Positions 1-6,348 of a stretch of DNA of 14,025 bases are shown here, piece by piece. The translations under genes and the position numbers were made by a program. The stretch covers positions 1 through 14,025 of the forward strand of contig DDLS01000073.1 in assembly GCA_002340255.1 (NCBI GenBank), given 5' to 3'. Position 1 is the stretch's first letter. Every line of letters begins with the position of its first letter. Source of the stretch: Cyanobacteria bacterium UBA2566 (lineage in GTDB: Bacteria > Cyanobacteriota > Cyanobacteriia > Cyanobacteriales > Desertifilaceae). The notes beneath the pieces are model-generated. The model saw nothing but the letters and a program-made list of their open reading frames with translations, had not been told where the DNA came from and made no database searches.

Positions 1-338
1 AGAGTGACAAAAGAGGGGTATTTCTCACAAAATTTAACGACTAATCCATCATCACTGGCACAGAGCAAAAAACGGTGTTTGGAGATCGCCAGCGTAGAGC
101 GATCTCCAATACTCAATAAACGAGCTTCTTGCCCAAACTGATAAAAACTGGTAAACATCACTTCAGTGTCCATACAAATGGGTGTGAGAGGCTCTGCTGC
201 TGTTGTCTTCGTACCCGCTTCTAGATGATCTGAATCCAACAATTCCTGTGCAATATAGAGAGGAGCATAATAGTTGTTGAGCCAATCCCAATCCTCTAGA
301 TATTGGAAATCAATTAAAGCCGTCGCATCCAAAATCAT
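1..338 (-). CDS. PIN-domain protein, probable toxin ribonuclease (3' end beyond window)
   Basis: The minus-strand reading frame stays open from an ATG at 338 to the window edge, giving the first 112 residues of a protein whose end is missing. It starts MILDATALID, the usual first strand of a PIN nuclease domain. Acidic residues fall where PIN active sites have them: D4, E32, D79 (in GDRSTLAI) and D96/D97 (in LLCASDDG). PIN proteins are Mg-dependent ribonucleases, often VapC-type toxins that cut tRNA or mRNA. The gene begins 19 bp after the stop of the HTH-ImmA/IrrE gene on the same strand, so the two are probably co-transcribed, with the likely antitoxin first. The purine-rich stretch GGAAGGGA sits very close to the ATG, closer than ideal. 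An in-frame TTG lies farther upstream, but the PIN fold supports the ATG. Family call from motifs; toxicity is inferred. Confidence 0.72.
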   Translation of the reverse strand, partial: MILDATALIDFQYLEDWDWLNNYYAPLYIAQELLDSDHLEAGTKTTAAEPLTPICMDTEVMFTSFYQFGQEARLLSIGDRSTLAISKHRFLLCASDDGLVVKFCEKYPSFVT

Positions 339-357
339 TCCCTTCCAATCCCTGGAT

Positions 358-1470
358 TCAGACAAGGCTATAAACCTCCAAATTTCGCCGATCTACCCGT
401 AAGGACTCAATGGTTTGACCTAACAGCTCTGCCGCCTTTAACTCAGATATCTTTTCCTGTTTCAGAGCTTTTCCAATTAACATTTGATATCGTTGATTCA
501 GCGGGAAATCACGATCCTGAAGCTGGGGTTCTAGTTCCATATCTTTGGTTAAAGTATGCCCTTTTTCTTGCTTATACCGCCAGTTTAGTTCTTTGATCAT
601 CGATCCATAGTCCTTAATTCCTAGCTCATCAAATCGCTTAAGAATCGTGGCATAGCTCACACGAAAATAAGCTTTCAGCTTCAGTAGATTATAATCCATA
701 TTCCGACAAGCTTGCTCAAATGCTAGGGGAGAGATTAACAAATGACTAGCAAAATAATCGGCCACTCTTTCTCGTGCTTTTTGGGCTTCAGTGTTTTCTG
801 CGATCGGAGATGGATCTTGATATTCATCCCGATGAAAAATCAGATGTCCAATTTCATGGGCAAGGGTGAATAATTGACGCTCAATGGTAATCTGGTGAGT
901 ATTTACGAGTACAAATGCTCCTTGAGTCAGACTAAAAGCACTCAACCCAAAGAACCCTTTTTCTTCAATGGGTAAGCGTAAAATCTTTAGGCCAAGTTCT
1001 TCTACGGATTCAAATAAATTGGCAATGGGAGTATCTCCAATGCCTAAACGGGCGCGAAATGATTGAGCAACCTGTTGAATACGGTTTTCGTTATCTTCTA
1101 CTCGATCGCAGGGAGTAGTTTCTGGTGCGTAAGGTGGGAGAGAGATCGCCGTTTCTAGGGCAGTATAGGTGGCGAGTAAGTTGTAGATTTTTGTGGCAAA
1201 CGCCGGATTATTAGTAAAGCTAGAATGGGCACGAAAACAAAAATTACCCAGTTTTGAGGACGTTTCATCAACTGGGTTTAACAAGTCATCCAGAGTAACT
1301 CCCAGGTGTTTTGCTAACAAGGACAGGTGTTTACTATGGGGTAGAACTAGCCCTTGTTCATAGCTAACAATAGTTTCCACACTCAAGCCAACCCGTTGGG
1401 CTAAAGAGTCTTCTGATATCTGTAAGCCACGGCGATAGCGAGTTAAATTGTGAGCGATCGCTTCTTTCAT
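358..1470 (-). CDS. HTH (Xre) and ImmA/IrrE-family metallopeptidase protein, probable antitoxin/regulator
   Basis: A 370-residue protein. Residues about 7-64 form an Xre/Cro-type helix-turn-helix (RYRRGLQISEDSLAQRVGLS, then VETIVSYEQG). Residues about 140-250 are an ImmA/IrrE (COG2856, DUF955) zinc peptidase domain with HEIGH at 205-209, inside FTLAHEIGHLIFHRDE, and a downstream ERVADYFASHLL (234-245) supplying the likely third metal ligand. All catalytic residues are present. Residues about 329-360 (GKALKQEKISELKAAELLG) resemble the small helical C-terminal module seen in this family and in some antitoxins. Relatives either cleave a repressor to induce a mobile element or stress response, or act as antitoxins of paired toxins. 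The PIN gene 19 bp downstream favours the antitoxin role here. ATG start; the next upstream bases carry a promoter-like -10. Function beyond the domains is inferred. Confidence 0.88.
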   Translation of the reverse strand: MKEAIAHNLTRYRRGLQISEDSLAQRVGLSVETIVSYEQGLVLPHSKHLSLLAKHLGVTLDDLLNPVDETSSKLGNFCFRAHSSFTNNPAFATKIYNLLATYTALETAISLPPYAPETTPCDRVEDNENRIQQVAQSFRARLGIGDTPIANLFESVEELGLKILRLPIEEKGFFGLSAFSLTQGAFVLVNTHQITIERQLFTLAHEIGHLIFHRDEYQDPSPIAENTEAQKARERVADYFASHLLISPLAFEQACRNMDYNLLKLKAYFRVSYATILKRFDELGIKDYGSMIKELNWRYKQEKGHTLTKDMELEPQLQDRDFPLNQRYQMLIGKALKQEKISELKAAELLGQTIESLRVDRRNLEVYSLV

Positions 1471-1493
1471 CGATAACCCTCAGTGCCTCTAGT

Positions 1494-1508
1494 GTCTACA
1501 TTGTAAAC
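1494..1508 (-). promoter_or_regulatory. Candidate promoter -10 and overlapping operator of the HTH-ImmA/PIN operon
   Basis: On the minus strand the sequence GTTTACA-A-TGTAGAC forms a 15-bp imperfect palindrome (6 of 7 arm bases pair), about 24 bp before the start codon at 1470. It contains TACAAT (1500-1505), a five-of-six match to the sigma70 -10. No good -35 is seen 17 bp upstream, which fits an activated or weak promoter. Xre-type antitoxins commonly bind a palindrome over their own promoter. The promoter and operator roles are both inferred. Confidence 0.4.
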
Positions 1509-1533
1509 CTACCTCCAACCCTTCGTAGTGGGA

Positions 1534-1597
1534 AGAAACCGGGTTTCTACAAAAGTTGAGGCGACGAACGAGAGGATAAGCGAGAAACCCGGTTTCT
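1534..1597. repeat. Inverted repeat of a self-palindromic 15-mer
   Basis: AGAAACCGGGTTTCT (1534-1548) and its exact reverse complement AGAAACCCGGTTTCT (1583-1597) are separated by 34 bp. Each 15-mer is itself a near-perfect palindrome (7-bp arms, 1-base centre), so either small hairpins or one large stem can form. It lies between the groEL terminator and the upstream region of the HTH-ImmA gene. It looks like a short dispersed cyanobacterial palindrome; its copy number elsewhere cannot be judged here. Confidence 0.7.
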
Positions 1598-1603
1598 AGT
1601 CAT

Positions 1604-1635
1604 ATAAAAAACCCGGTTGCCATAGCAACCGGGGG
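1604..1635 (-). terminator. Rho-independent terminator of groES-groEL
   Basis: Read on the minus strand, a GC-rich 9-bp perfect stem (1612-1620 with 1625-1633, arms CCCGGTTGC/GCAACCGGG) with a 4-base loop is followed directly by a run of T (1606-1611). It begins about 40 bp past the groEL stop. This is a textbook intrinsic terminator and should separate the chaperonin operon from the downstream HTH-ImmA/PIN pair. Confidence 0.9.
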
Positions 1636-1673
1636 ATGAAGACTAGAAACTATTCAATGTCGTAGACGGGGAA

Positions 1674-3305
1674 TTAGTAATCGAAGTCACCACCCATACC
1701 TGCGCCCGCAGCCGCATTATCCTTGGGTTCGGGCTTGTCTACAACAATACATTCGGTAGTCAAGACCATGCCAGCGATAGAAGCCGCATTTTGCATGGCA
1801 GAGCGAGTAACCTTAGCGGGGTCAACAATACCGGCTTCAAAGAGATCGCCAAAACTGTTATCCGCAGCATTGTAGCCCACGTTGAAGTCTTTTTCTTTCA
1901 CCCGTTCAGCGATAACTGCACCGTTTTGACCGGCATTTTCAGCAATCCGCATCAGAGGAGCAACCAGAGCTTGGCTGACGATTAAAGCACCTGTCAGTTC
2001 TTCGTTGCTCAGGTTAGCATTCGCCCATTCTTCTAAGCCAGGAGCGAGGTGAGCTAGAGTTGTACCGCCACCAGGAACGATACCTTCTTCAACCGCAGCT
2101 TTAGTCGCGTTGATAGCATCTTCGAGGCGCAGTTTGCGGTCTTTCATTTCGGTTTCGGTAGCCGCGCCGACTTTGATTACGGCAACGCCACCAGCGAGTT
2201 TCGCTAACCGCTCTTGCAGTTTTTCCTTGTCATAGGAAGAATCGGTTTCATCCATTTGACGGCGGATTTGTTCGCAACGGGCTTTAACGCCTTGTTCGTT
2301 GCCTTCAGCCACAATGGTGGTGTTGTCTTTGGTGAGGGTGATGCGGCGTGCTTTACCCAGTTGGTCGAGTTTGGTGCTGTCGATTTTGAGACCAGCATCT
2401 TCCGTGATCACTTGACCGCCAGTGAGTACCGCAATGTCTTCGAGCATCGCTTTACGGCGATCGCCGAAACCAGGCGCTTTAACCGCAGCGACATTCAGAA
2501 TACCACGCAGACGGTTCACCACTAGAGTCGCTAGAGCTTCTTTTTCGATATCTTCAGCAATAATCAGTAGGGGTTTGCCAGAACGAGCCACTTGCTCTAG
2601 AACCGGTACGAGGTCTTGAACCAGGGTGATTTTCTTATCGGTTAGCAGGATATAAGGCTCATCAAGAACCGCTTCCATGCGCTCGGTATCGGTGGCGAAG
2701 TAGGGAGAGATATAGCCTTTATCGAAGCGCATCCCTTCGGTGATTTCCAGCTCGGTAGTCATGGATTTTCCTTCTTCTAAGGAAATGACCCCTTCTTTAC
2801 CGACTTTATCCATGGCTTCAGCAATCATGGTGCCCACTTCTTCGTCGTTACCGGCGGAGATAGAGCCAACTTGGGCGATCGCTTTGGAGTCTTCGATTTG
2901 ACGAGCATGACCAGCAATTCTATCTACCAAGAAACCGGTCGCTTTATCAATACCGCGCTTCAGGGCAATGGGATTAGCGCCAGCCGCCACGTTACGCAGA
3001 CCCGCTTTGACCATGGCATGGGCTAATACGGTAGCGGTGGTGGTTCCGTCACCAGCAGCATCATTAGTTTTAGAAGCCGCTTGACGGATCAGGGAAACAC
3101 CTGTGTTTTCCACATGATCTTCGAGTTCGATTTCTTTGGCAATGGTCACCCCATCATTAACGATTTGGGGAGCGCCAAACTTCTTCTCTAGAACCACATT
3201 CCGGCCTTTAGGCCCTAGGGTAACGGCTACTGCTTCAGCCAGAGTGTCCATTCCCTTTTCCAGGGCGCGACGAGCGTTTTCGTTATAGATGATGCGTTTT
3301 GCCAT
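1674..3305 (-). CDS. groEL: Chaperonin GroEL (60 kDa)
   Basis: A 543-residue GroEL of full family length. GroEL assembles into a double ring of 14 subunits in the cytoplasm and folds client proteins in its cavity under the GroES lid, driven by ATP. Visible hallmarks are the N-terminal MAKRIIYNENARRAL start, the ATP-binding GDGTTT at 85-90, apical-domain TEGMRFDKGYISPYF, and the chaperonin signature VEEGIVPGGG. The C-terminus ends in AGMGGDFDY, a short Gly/Met tail in place of the longer GGM repeat of E. coli. It follows groES by 72 bp on the same strand, as in the groESL operons of cyanobacteria that encode GroEL1. AAGGA lies about 10 bp before the ATG. Expression is expected to be heat-inducible through the CIRCE element ahead of groES. 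No frameshift or missing motif was seen. Confidence 0.98.
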   Translation of the reverse strand: MAKRIIYNENARRALEKGMDTLAEAVAVTLGPKGRNVVLEKKFGAPQIVNDGVTIAKEIELEDHVENTGVSLIRQAASKTNDAAGDGTTTATVLAHAMVKAGLRNVAAGANPIALKRGIDKATGFLVDRIAGHARQIEDSKAIAQVGSISAGNDEEVGTMIAEAMDKVGKEGVISLEEGKSMTTELEITEGMRFDKGYISPYFATDTERMEAVLDEPYILLTDKKITLVQDLVPVLEQVARSGKPLLIIAEDIEKEALATLVVNRLRGILNVAAVKAPGFGDRRKAMLEDIAVLTGGQVITEDAGLKIDSTKLDQLGKARRITLTKDNTTIVAEGNEQGVKARCEQIRRQMDETDSSYDKEKLQERLAKLAGGVAVIKVGAATETEMKDRKLRLEDAINATKAAVEEGIVPGGGTTLAHLAPGLEEWANANLSNEELTGALIVSQALVAPLMRIAENAGQNGAVIAERVKEKDFNVGYNAADNSFGDLFEAGIVDPAKVTRSAMQNAASIAGMVLTTECIVVDKPEPKDNAAAGAGMGGDFDY

Positions 3306-3377
3306 AGTGTTCTTAGATCCTTGATCGGTGTATAGAAATGGATAGGTTTATGTAGAGTAGGATTAGCAGTGAGCCAG

Positions 3378-3689
3378 TTAGCTTACTACAGCAAGGATGT
3401 CTTTTTCAGACAACAAAACATAGTCATCATTACCGAGTTTAATGTCGGTTCCAGCATATTTGGAGTAGAGAACCTTATCGCCAATTTTGACTTCTGGCTC
3501 TTGACGGGAACCATCTTCGTTGCGTTTGCCTGGGCCAACTTGGACAATTTCTCCCACTTGGGGTTTCTCTTTGGCGTTATCAGGCAGAATGATACCACCA
3601 GCGGTTTTTTCTTCAGCTTCGCTGACTTTAACAAAGACGCGATCGCCAAGGGGTTTAACTGTAGAAACACTCAGGGATACTGCTGCCAT
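3378..3689 (-). CDS. groES: Co-chaperonin GroES (10 kDa)
   Basis: A 103-residue protein with the full GroES fold: VKPLGDRVFVKV near the N-terminus, the mobile loop EEKTAGGIILPDNAKEKP that docks onto GroEL, then VGEIVQVGPGKRNEDG and a C-terminal strand ending DYVLLSEKDILAVV. GroES forms a seven-subunit lid over the GroEL ring and regulates its ATP cycle. It is the first gene of the groES-groEL operon and is transcribed from the CIRCE-controlled promoter about 70-125 bp upstream. GGAG sits about 12 bp before the ATG. The protein has a few more N-terminal residues than E. coli GroES (MAAVSLSVST), a common cyanobacterial feature. Confidence 0.98.
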   Translation of the reverse strand: MAAVSLSVSTVKPLGDRVFVKVSEAEEKTAGGIILPDNAKEKPQVGEIVQVGPGKRNEDGSRQEPEVKIGDKVLYSKYAGTDIKLGNDDYVLLSEKDILAVVS

Positions 3690-3759
3690 AGGAAAATCTT
3701 CTCCGATTTGATTGTAAAAAGTTAATCAGGTTTAAGGAACTGAGGGGCTATGTCAGTCG

Positions 3760-3786
3760 TTAGCACTCTCAACTCCTGAGTGCTAA
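3760..3786 (-). promoter_or_regulatory. CIRCE element (HrcA operator) of groESL
   Basis: TTAGCACTC (3760-3768), a 9-bp spacer and GAGTGCTAA (3778-3786) match the CIRCE consensus exactly in both arms and in spacing. HrcA binds CIRCE and represses chaperonin genes until heat or unfolded protein inactivates it. It lies 71 bp upstream of the groES start and overlaps the 3' edge of the proposed -10. The hrcA gene is not in this window. Confidence 0.97.
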
Positions 3787-3814
3787 TGTAATCTGAGGCG
3801 AGCAACCCTTGCAA
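3785..3814 (-). promoter_or_regulatory. Likely sigma70-type promoter of groESL
   Basis: On the minus strand TTGCAA (3809-3814) as -35 and TACATT (3785-3790) as -10 are 18 bp apart, each with four matches to consensus. The -10 runs into the CIRCE arm, so bound HrcA would block polymerase directly. Transcription would start inside CIRCE, giving a leader of about 90 nt. Position is inferred from sequence only. Confidence 0.5.
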
Positions 3815-3850
3815 CAGGCGAAACAGTACGGGTTACCGTACCCTAGGGTA

Positions 3851-3928
3851 GGGAGATGGGGGACGCAGGGATGGGGGGACGCGGGGACACGGAGATAGCT
3901 TACCTATTGCCTATTGCCTTTTGCCTTG
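3851..3928. repeat. G-rich GGGGACGC repeat and CCTATTG heptamers
   Basis: Positions 3851-3896 carry imperfect units of GGGGACGC/GGGGACAC followed by GGAGATAG. A related block is found at 10835-10871 behind the calcium ATPase gene. Next to it, CCTATTG occurs twice in tandem (3903-3916), followed by the variant CCTTTTG (3917-3923) and a partial unit. Such short tandem repeats are typical of filamentous cyanobacterial intergenic DNA. No function is known or claimed. Confidence 0.65.
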
Positions 3929-3952
3929 CCGCTTTATTGGGTGAACATCCCG

Positions 3953-3961
3953 TGATAATCT
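3953..3961 (+). promoter_or_regulatory. Possible extended -10 promoter of the atpB-atpE operon
   Basis: TG-A-TAATCT (3953-3961) fits an extended -10 element. The sequence 17 bp upstream (TTTATT, 3933-3938) is a poor -35. A start near 3968 would give a leader of about 230 nt containing the hairpin at 3972-3998. Tentative. Confidence 0.3.
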
Positions 3962-3971
3962 GAAAGATGAC

Positions 3972-3998
3972 ATTCTTAAACTTAAATGCTTTAAGAAT
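3972..3998 (+). other. Perfect 9-bp inverted repeat in the atpB leader
   Basis: ATTCTTAAA and TTTAAGAAT pair perfectly around a 9-base loop. The stem is AT-rich and lacks a following T-run, so it is not a standard terminator. If transcription starts near 3968, the hairpin would sit at the extreme 5' end of the mRNA, where it could protect it from decay; alternatively it is a protein-binding site. Role unknown. Confidence 0.5.
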
Positions 3999-4195
3999 TA
4001 TGCTGGTGAGGAAACAGGAAGCTCAACCGGATTAAGGCCCGATCGCCATCCTCTTAAGTGCCGGGATCAACTCCCTCGCATCCAGAGGAAATTGATTCGT
4101 CCCTAAAACCGTCTCTTCCCTTCCTGTAAAACTCATAGGAAACCAGCGACTGTCCCCAGTCATATTCTTGAGCAGCAATCACAATAGGCGAAGAT

Positions 4196-5650
4196 ATGGT
4201 AGCTACATCAGAGCAAACAAGCGTTGGTAAAATTGTTCAAATCATTGGCCCGGTTATTGATGCAGAATTTCCCAGTGGCAAACTGCCCCAGGTCTATAAT
4301 GCAATCCGAGTCGTTAAACAAAATGCAGATGGACAAGAGCGTTCTGTCACCTGCGAAGTACAACAACTTCTCGGTGGCAACCAAGTCCGTGCTGTGGCGA
4401 TGAGCGCTACAGATGGACTCACACGAGGTATGGACATTGTTGACTTGGGTGCGCCGATTAGTGTGCCTGTAGGAAATGTAACCCTGGGACGGATCTTCAA
4501 TGTCCTAGGAGATCCAGTAGATGAGAAAGGCCCGGTTACCAGCGAAGATACTTCTCCTATCCACCGGGAAGCTCCCAAACTCACTGACCTGGAAACTAAG
4601 CCCTCTATCTTTGAAACCGGTATTAAGGTGGTAGACCTCCTCGCTCCCTATCGTCGGGGTGGTAAAATCGGCCTCTTCGGTGGAGCGGGTGTGGGCAAAA
4701 CCGTTATTATCATGGAGCTGATTAACAATATTGCTAAAGCCCATGGTGGTGTATCCGTATTCGGTGGCGTGGGCGAGCGCACCCGTGAAGGAAATGACCT
4801 CTACAACGAAATGGTTGAATCTGGGGTAATTAATGCGGAAAACTTGAGCGAATCTAAGGTAGCTCTGGTTTATGGTCAGATGAATGAACCCCCCGGAGCA
4901 AGAATGCGGGTAGGTCTTTCTGCTCTGACGATGGCGGAATATTTCCGTGATGTGAGTAAGCAAGACGTACTGCTGTTTATCGATAACATTTTCCGGTTTG
5001 TACAAGCGGGTTCTGAAGTATCAGCGCTGCTCGGTCGGATGCCTTCAGCGGTAGGATATCAGCCGACTTTGGGTACGGAAATGGGTGAATTGCAAGAGCG
5101 GATTACTTCGACCCGTGAAGGTTCGATTACTTCGATTCAAGCGGTTTATGTTCCTGCGGATGACTTGACTGACCCTGCTCCAGCAACTACATTTGCTCAC
5201 TTGGACGCAACCACGGTATTGTCTCGCGGTTTGGCTTCTAAGGGGATTTATCCAGCGGTCGATCCTCTGGGTTCTACCTCGACTATGCTACAACCGAGTG
5301 TTGTGGGTGACGATCACTATCAAACGGCTCGTGCAGTTCAGTCTACGCTGCAACGGTATAAAGAGCTGCAAGATATTATTGCAATTTTGGGCTTGGATGA
5401 GTTGTCTGAAGATGACCGTTTGACGGTTGCTCGTGCCCGTAAAATTGAGCGTTTCCTATCTCAACCGTTCTTTGTGGCTGAGGTATTTACTGGTTCTCCG
5501 GGTCAGTATGTGAAGCTTGATGAGACGATCAAAGGCTTCAAGATGATTCTTTCTGGAGAGCTGGATCATATGCCTGAGCAGGCCTTCTATATGGTAGGCG
5601 ATATTAGCCAGGCGATCGTCAAAGGGGAAAAATTGGCTGCTAAGGGTTAA
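4196..5650 (+). CDS. atpD: F1F0 ATP synthase subunit beta
   Basis: A 484-residue catalytic beta subunit (named atpB in the cyanobacterial/chloroplast scheme). Three copies alternate with alpha in the F1 head on the thylakoid and cytoplasmic membranes and make ATP from ADP and phosphate using proton flow. Motifs: Walker A GGAGVGKT at 162-169, catalytic glutamate E194 in GERTREG, Walker B VLLFIDN ending at D263-N264, the loop DNIFRFVQAGSEVSALLGR, and DELSEDD at 401-407, the DELSEED region that contacts the gamma shaft (the second-to-last E is D here). It lies upstream of the epsilon gene, away from the other ATP synthase genes, which is the usual cyanobacterial arrangement. Start at ATG 4196 with a weak AGG about 8 bp upstream; this gives the expected N-terminus. 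Confidence 0.98.
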   Translation: MVATSEQTSVGKIVQIIGPVIDAEFPSGKLPQVYNAIRVVKQNADGQERSVTCEVQQLLGGNQVRAVAMSATDGLTRGMDIVDLGAPISVPVGNVTLGRIFNVLGDPVDEKGPVTSEDTSPIHREAPKLTDLETKPSIFETGIKVVDLLAPYRRGGKIGLFGGAGVGKTVIIMELINNIAKAHGGVSVFGGVGERTREGNDLYNEMVESGVINAENLSESKVALVYGQMNEPPGARMRVGLSALTMAEYFRDVSKQDVLLFIDNIFRFVQAGSEVSALLGRMPSAVGYQPTLGTEMGELQERITSTREGSITSIQAVYVPADDLTDPAPATTFAHLDATTVLSRGLASKGIYPAVDPLGSTSTMLQPSVVGDDHYQTARAVQSTLQRYKELQDIIAILGLDELSEDDRLTVARARKIERFLSQPFFVAEVFTGSPGQYVKLDETIKGFKMILSGELDHMPEQAFYMVGDISQAIVKGEKLAAKG

Positions 5651-5668
5651 TCTCTAGCTTTCCGATCG

Positions 5669-5704
5669 TTAGGTTGGGTTCCATCCTGAGTGAACCCAAC
5701 CTAA
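5669..5704 (+). other. Strong hairpin between the ATP synthase beta and epsilon genes
   Basis: A 12-bp perfect inverted repeat (TTAGGTTGGGTT with AACCCAACCTAA) around a 12-base loop begins 18 bp after the beta stop. No T-run follows, so it is not a classical terminator. It could stabilise the upstream beta transcript or mark an mRNA processing site, lowering epsilon output. GTTGGGTT/AACCCAAC palindromes are frequent in cyanobacterial intergenic DNA, so it may also be a dispersed repeat. Confidence 0.65.
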
Positions 5705-5760
5705 AAGTTAACGCTCAAAACTTCAAAAATAAGTTCTCAATCTAGAATTTCAATCAACTC

Positions 5761-6180
5761 ATGACCCTAAAAGTTCGTGTTATTGCTTCTAATAAGACTG
5801 TCTGGGATGATGTGGCGGATGAGGTGATTTTACCGAGTACGACTGGACAACTGGGAATTCTCAGTGGTCACGCTCCCCTCTTGTCTGCTCTCGATATTGG
5901 TGTAATGCAAGTGCGCCCCCAATCTCAAAAAGAATGGTTACCCATTGCTTTGATGGGTGGCTTTGCTGAGGTAGATGATGATGAAGTGACCATCCTAGTG
6001 AATGGGGGAGCCTTTGGTGGCGATATTAATTTGGAAGAGGCTGAAAGTGCTTATCAAAAAGCCCAAGAGCGCCTGAGCAAGGTTAATGTTGATGACCGTC
6101 AAGAACAGTTTCAAGCGACCCAAGCCTTAAAGCGGGCGAGGGCAAAATTCCAAGCCGCTGGTGGCATGGTCAAGTTATAG
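5761..6180 (+). CDS. atpC: F1F0 ATP synthase subunit epsilon
   Basis: A 139-residue epsilon subunit (atpE in cyanobacterial/chloroplast naming). It sits on the gamma stalk, couples rotation and inhibits wasteful ATP hydrolysis. The N-terminal beta-sandwich domain is clear (residues 1-85: MTLKVRVIASNKTVWDD, VILPSTTGQLGILSGHAPLL, GGFAEVDDDEVTILV). A helical C-terminal hairpin follows (about 92-135), rich in Glu, Gln and Arg. It follows the beta gene by 110 bp with a hairpin between, and is followed by a strong terminator, so the two form an operon. No Shine-Dalgarno sequence is visible before the ATG at 5761, yet the N-terminus fits the family exactly. Confidence 0.97.
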   Translation: MTLKVRVIASNKTVWDDVADEVILPSTTGQLGILSGHAPLLSALDIGVMQVRPQSQKEWLPIALMGGFAEVDDDEVTILVNGGAFGGDINLEEAESAYQKAQERLSKVNVDDRQEQFQATQALKRARAKFQAAGGMVKL

Positions 6181-6209
6181 AGAAATATCCTCAACCCTTA
6201 GTAAAATCT

Positions 6210-6245
6210 AAACCCTCCTCGGAACTAGAGGAGGGTTTTATTTTC
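6210..6245 (+). terminator. Rho-independent terminator of the ATP synthase operon, possibly bidirectional
   Basis: An 11-bp perfect stem (6210-6220 with 6228-6238, core ACCCTCCTC/GAGGAGGGT) with a 7-base loop runs into TTTTATTTTC. It lies 30 bp after the epsilon stop. On the minus strand the same stem is followed by TTTAGATTTTA, so it could also stop transcription from the convergent ycf65 gene. Confidence 0.93.
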
Positions 6246-6348
6246 TGGCGGAACATAAGTTTTAGGCGTTTGCCCCCCCAAGGTGACAGCCGAAAAAAAG
6301 CGGACTTTAAGGGAAAAGGGCTGACCCATGCCCCATTACCAGTAGGTT

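Larger units (their letters stand above)
3787..4195. other. Divergent groESL/atpB intergenic region with short repeats
   Basis: About 410 bp separates CIRCE from the divergent ATP synthase gene. After the groESL promoter come a G-rich stretch with GGGGACGC-type units (3851-3896) and heptamer repeats CCTATTG, CCTATTG, CCTTTTG (3903-3923). A possible atpB promoter follows. The remaining 200 bp forms the probable atpB leader, with a 9-bp perfect hairpin at 3972-3998. I see no convincing gene; a 22-codon frame at 3967-4035 is too short to call. No known riboswitch motif was recognised. Confidence 0.6.

Noticed and set aside
81..107. 9-bp inverted repeat GGAGATCGC/GCGATCTCC
   Set aside because: It lies inside the PIN coding region where the codons encode the conserved GDRSTLAI stretch, and is probably chance plus HIP1-like GCGATC bias.
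3369..3725. A 118-codon plus-strand frame over groES
   Set aside because: Antisense to groES over its whole length, with no family resemblance.
3967..4035. A 22-codon frame in the atpB leader as a gene
   Set aside because: Very short, no ribosome site, starts at or before the likely transcription start; kept only as a comment in the leader finding.
4505..5005. A 166-codon minus-strand frame inside the ATP synthase beta gene
   Set aside because: It lies wholly antisense to a certain, highly conserved gene and shows no recognisable domain; it is a by-product of the codon pattern of the real gene.
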